Assembly (NCBI RefSeq): GCF_009268105.1
Contig: NZ_VWXM01000018.1
Coordinates: forward strand, 1 to 7,211
DNA from: Candidatus Phytoplasma sacchari
GTDB taxonomy: Bacteria; Bacillota_I; Bacilli_A; Acholeplasmatales; Acholeplasmataceae
Reading direction: 5' to 3'
DNA: 7,211 bases
Below the pieces are notes generated by a model that searched no databases, was not told where the DNA came from, and was given only the letters and a program-made list of their open reading frames with translations. This document shows, in pieces, positions 6,191 through 7,211 of this stretch. The stretch's first letter is position 1; every line of letters starts with the position of its first letter. Made by a program: the position numbers and the translations under genes.

Positions 6191-6712
6191 ATGAAAATAT
6201 TAAATTATTACAAAAAAATATTCAATTATTGCAAAGATTACAAATTTTTTTTGTTATTTTTGACATCTTTTTTTTACTTTTTAACGTTTTTTTTTAAAAC
6301 TAATTTAGTTTTTGGTGGAAAATGTTATTCAAAAACTAATTTAAATTCAAAATCTTATTCAAAATTTTATTATCAAATAGTTCAAAAAAAAAATTCTTTT
6401 GAAGAATTAACAGAAGAAAAATTAAAAGAAAAAGATATTTTAGAAAAAGAAATTGAATTTTTAAAAATTGAAATTATATCTTTAACAAAAGAACAAAATA
6501 TGATTGAAAAAGAATTAAAAAGATTAAAAGAAAAAATACTTTTTTTGGAAATAAAAATAGAAAAAGCAATTTCAAAAAGAAATAAATATTTGTTTCAAAG
6601 AGATATGTATGATTTGCTAAATAAAAAAATTCATTATGAAACAGAAATGACAAATATAATAAAAAAAAAAACAGAGTTAGAAATTAAATTAAAAAATATT
6701 TCAAAAGAATAA
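6191..6712 (+). CDS. Secreted coiled-coil protein, candidate effector (173 aa)
   Basis: The N-terminus is basic and unusually long (about 18 residues, KILNYYKKIFNYCKDYK), followed by a very hydrophobic segment at residues 19-35 rich in Phe. A plausible cleavage site lies after Gly42 (LVFG/GKCY). The mature part (about 131 aa) has a Ser/Tyr/Asn-rich stretch to residue 66, then a strongly charged helix to the end. From Leu84 to Ile123, hydrophobic residues fall in an unbroken 4-3 heptad pattern (84, 88, 91, 95, 98, [Gln102], 105, 109, 112, 116, 119, 123), which is a clear coiled coil, probably oligomerising. An uncleaved membrane anchor is the alternative to secretion. Only a weak ribosome binding site (GAAAG, 6173-6177) precedes the ATG. 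The gene is not recognised. It is intact and enclosed by inverted repeats. The effector role is inferred from signal-peptide architecture and setting. Confidence 0.78.
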   Translation: MKILNYYKKIFNYCKDYKFFLLFLTSFFYFLTFFFKTNLVFGGKCYSKTNLNSKSYSKFYYQIVQKKNSFEELTEEKLKEKDILEKEIEFLKIEIISLTKEQNMIEKELKRLKEKILFLEIKIEKAISKRNKYLFQRDMYDLLNKKIHYETEMTNIIKKKTELEIKLKNISKE

Positions 6713-6799
6713 AAAAAATAACCGGATTGAGGTGTTGATTATTTGTGGTGGTGCCCTCCTTCAGCTATTTTTTTTGCGAAAAATTCCTAGCAAAAAAAA
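6706..6799 (-). repeat. Right arm of long inverted repeat
   Basis: This is the inverted partner of 6009-6088. It carries an extra insert of about 10-12 bp (GGTGGTGCCC region, 6746-6757) that the left arm lacks. The outer hairpin (T8GC at 6768-6777 with GCA8 at 6790-6799) lies 55 nt past the stop codon at 6712. It may act as the terminator of the coiled-coil protein gene, and its symmetry means it could stop transcription from either side. Confidence 0.6.
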
Positions 6800-6900
6800 T
6801 AACTTTACAAAGTTTTTTGTAGCTACTTAGACCATGCTACTATTTTTAAATAAAGTTCTTTATTTTATTTTTTGTTTAATTATAAAAGTTGTTTAATTTA

Positions 6901-7211
6901 TTTTTTAATCAGCTTGAAACAATGATTATTAAAGATTTTTTGATAATAATTTTTTTTTCTCTAACTTGAGAGAGACAATGAAGTTGACTTTATTCAAAAC
7001 ATTTAATCCAATTTTTAATTTGAGTATGGTTTTTAACACCAAAATAAGTTTGAATTTTCTTACTTGACCAAAAAAAAAGAGATCGCCTTCTTTTTAGCAA
7101 AAACGACTTTTAATTTAGTTTCTAAAGAATAAATAGTTCTTTTGACCAGGATAATTAGTGATTTTAAATTGATGTAGCCATTTATAAATGACATTATAAG
7201 TATTTAAACTA
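6901..7211 (-). pseudogene. IS3-family transposase OrfA (Tra5-like) remnant, 5' end beyond the window
   Basis: OrfA is the helix-turn-helix DNA-binding part of IS3-type transposases. On the minus strand the pieces are SLNTYNVIYKWLHQFKI (at the right edge), YSLETKLKVVFAKK after a frameshift, and YFGVKNHTQIKNWIKCFE then SQLHCLSQVREKK across a TAA. These follow the OrfA pattern of repeated HTHs: 'sleTKlkvV', 'YGVxSxTQIKxWIKxF', 'hxLSQ'. At least two frameshifts and several stops break it, and no OrfB follows on its 3' side, where the inverted-repeat cassette lies instead. Its orientation is opposite to the OrfB remnant at 5424-5690, so the two are not one simple element. Confidence 0.65.

Larger units (their letters stand above)
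5998..6811. mobile_element. Putative MITE-like cassette carrying a secreted-protein gene
   Basis: Long imperfect inverted repeats (about 6009-6088 and 6706-6799) enclose exactly one gene (6191-6712), and the right arm begins at its stop codon. Just outside lie matching octamers TTTACAAA (5998-6005 and 6804-6811), which could be a target-site duplication. There is no transposase inside, so any mobility would depend on another element. That the cassette moved as a unit is inference; the octamer match could be chance in such AT-rich DNA. Confidence 0.4.

Noticed and set aside
1..7211. CRISPR array or rRNA genes
   Set aside because: No regularly spaced direct repeats of 25-40 bp and no conserved rRNA segments were seen on either strand.

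Overview
The window is extremely AT-rich, with long A and T runs, and looks like an accessory, gene-poor stretch of a phytoplasma ('Candidatus Phytoplasma', wall-less plant-pathogenic Mollicutes). This assignment is inference. It rests on the base composition, a short DnaG-type primase ending just after its TOPRIM domain, a decayed DEAH helicase, IS3-family (Tra5-like) transposase debris, and small secreted proteins with phytoplasma-effector layout. That mix is what decaying potential mobile units (PMUs) carry. Trp is encoded by TGG in the intact frames, which fits the standard bacterial code used by phytoplasmas.

Layout. 1-512 (+): the C-terminal part of a DnaG-like primase, open through the left edge. 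513-919: non-coding, with a repeated inverted-repeat element (copy A, 580-690) and a possible terminator. 920-2390 (-): a DEAH/SF2 helicase broken by many stops and frameshifts; all its main motifs can still be traced, and the 72-codon frame at 920-1138 is probably its own C-terminal tail. 2417-2902 (+): hydrophobic, broken frames of unknown origin. 3130-3200 (+): a short IS3 OrfB-like scrap. 3450-3571: a perfect 27-bp inverted repeat just upstream of an intact gene for a 104-aa secreted protein (3644-3958, +), which is followed by a strong terminator (4026-4061). 4122-4825 (-): an unrecognised decayed gene. 4815-5420 (+): an ABC-transporter ATPase pseudogene, joined to an IS3 OrfB C-terminal remnant (5424-5690, +). 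5828-5935: copy B of the repeated element. 5998-6811: an intact gene for a 173-aa secreted coiled-coil protein (6191-6712, +), flanked by inverted repeats of about 80-95 bp and by matching 8-bp direct repeats. 6901-7211 (-): a decayed IS3 OrfA that runs off the right edge.

Most replication, transport and transposition genes here are dead, while the two secreted-protein genes are intact. The likely reading is a worn-out mobile-element island in which host-interaction genes are still kept. The most unusual structures are the inverted-repeat cassette around the coiled-coil gene, the perfect inverted repeat before the other secreted gene, and the two diverged copies of an element whose arms keep their pairing despite sequence change.
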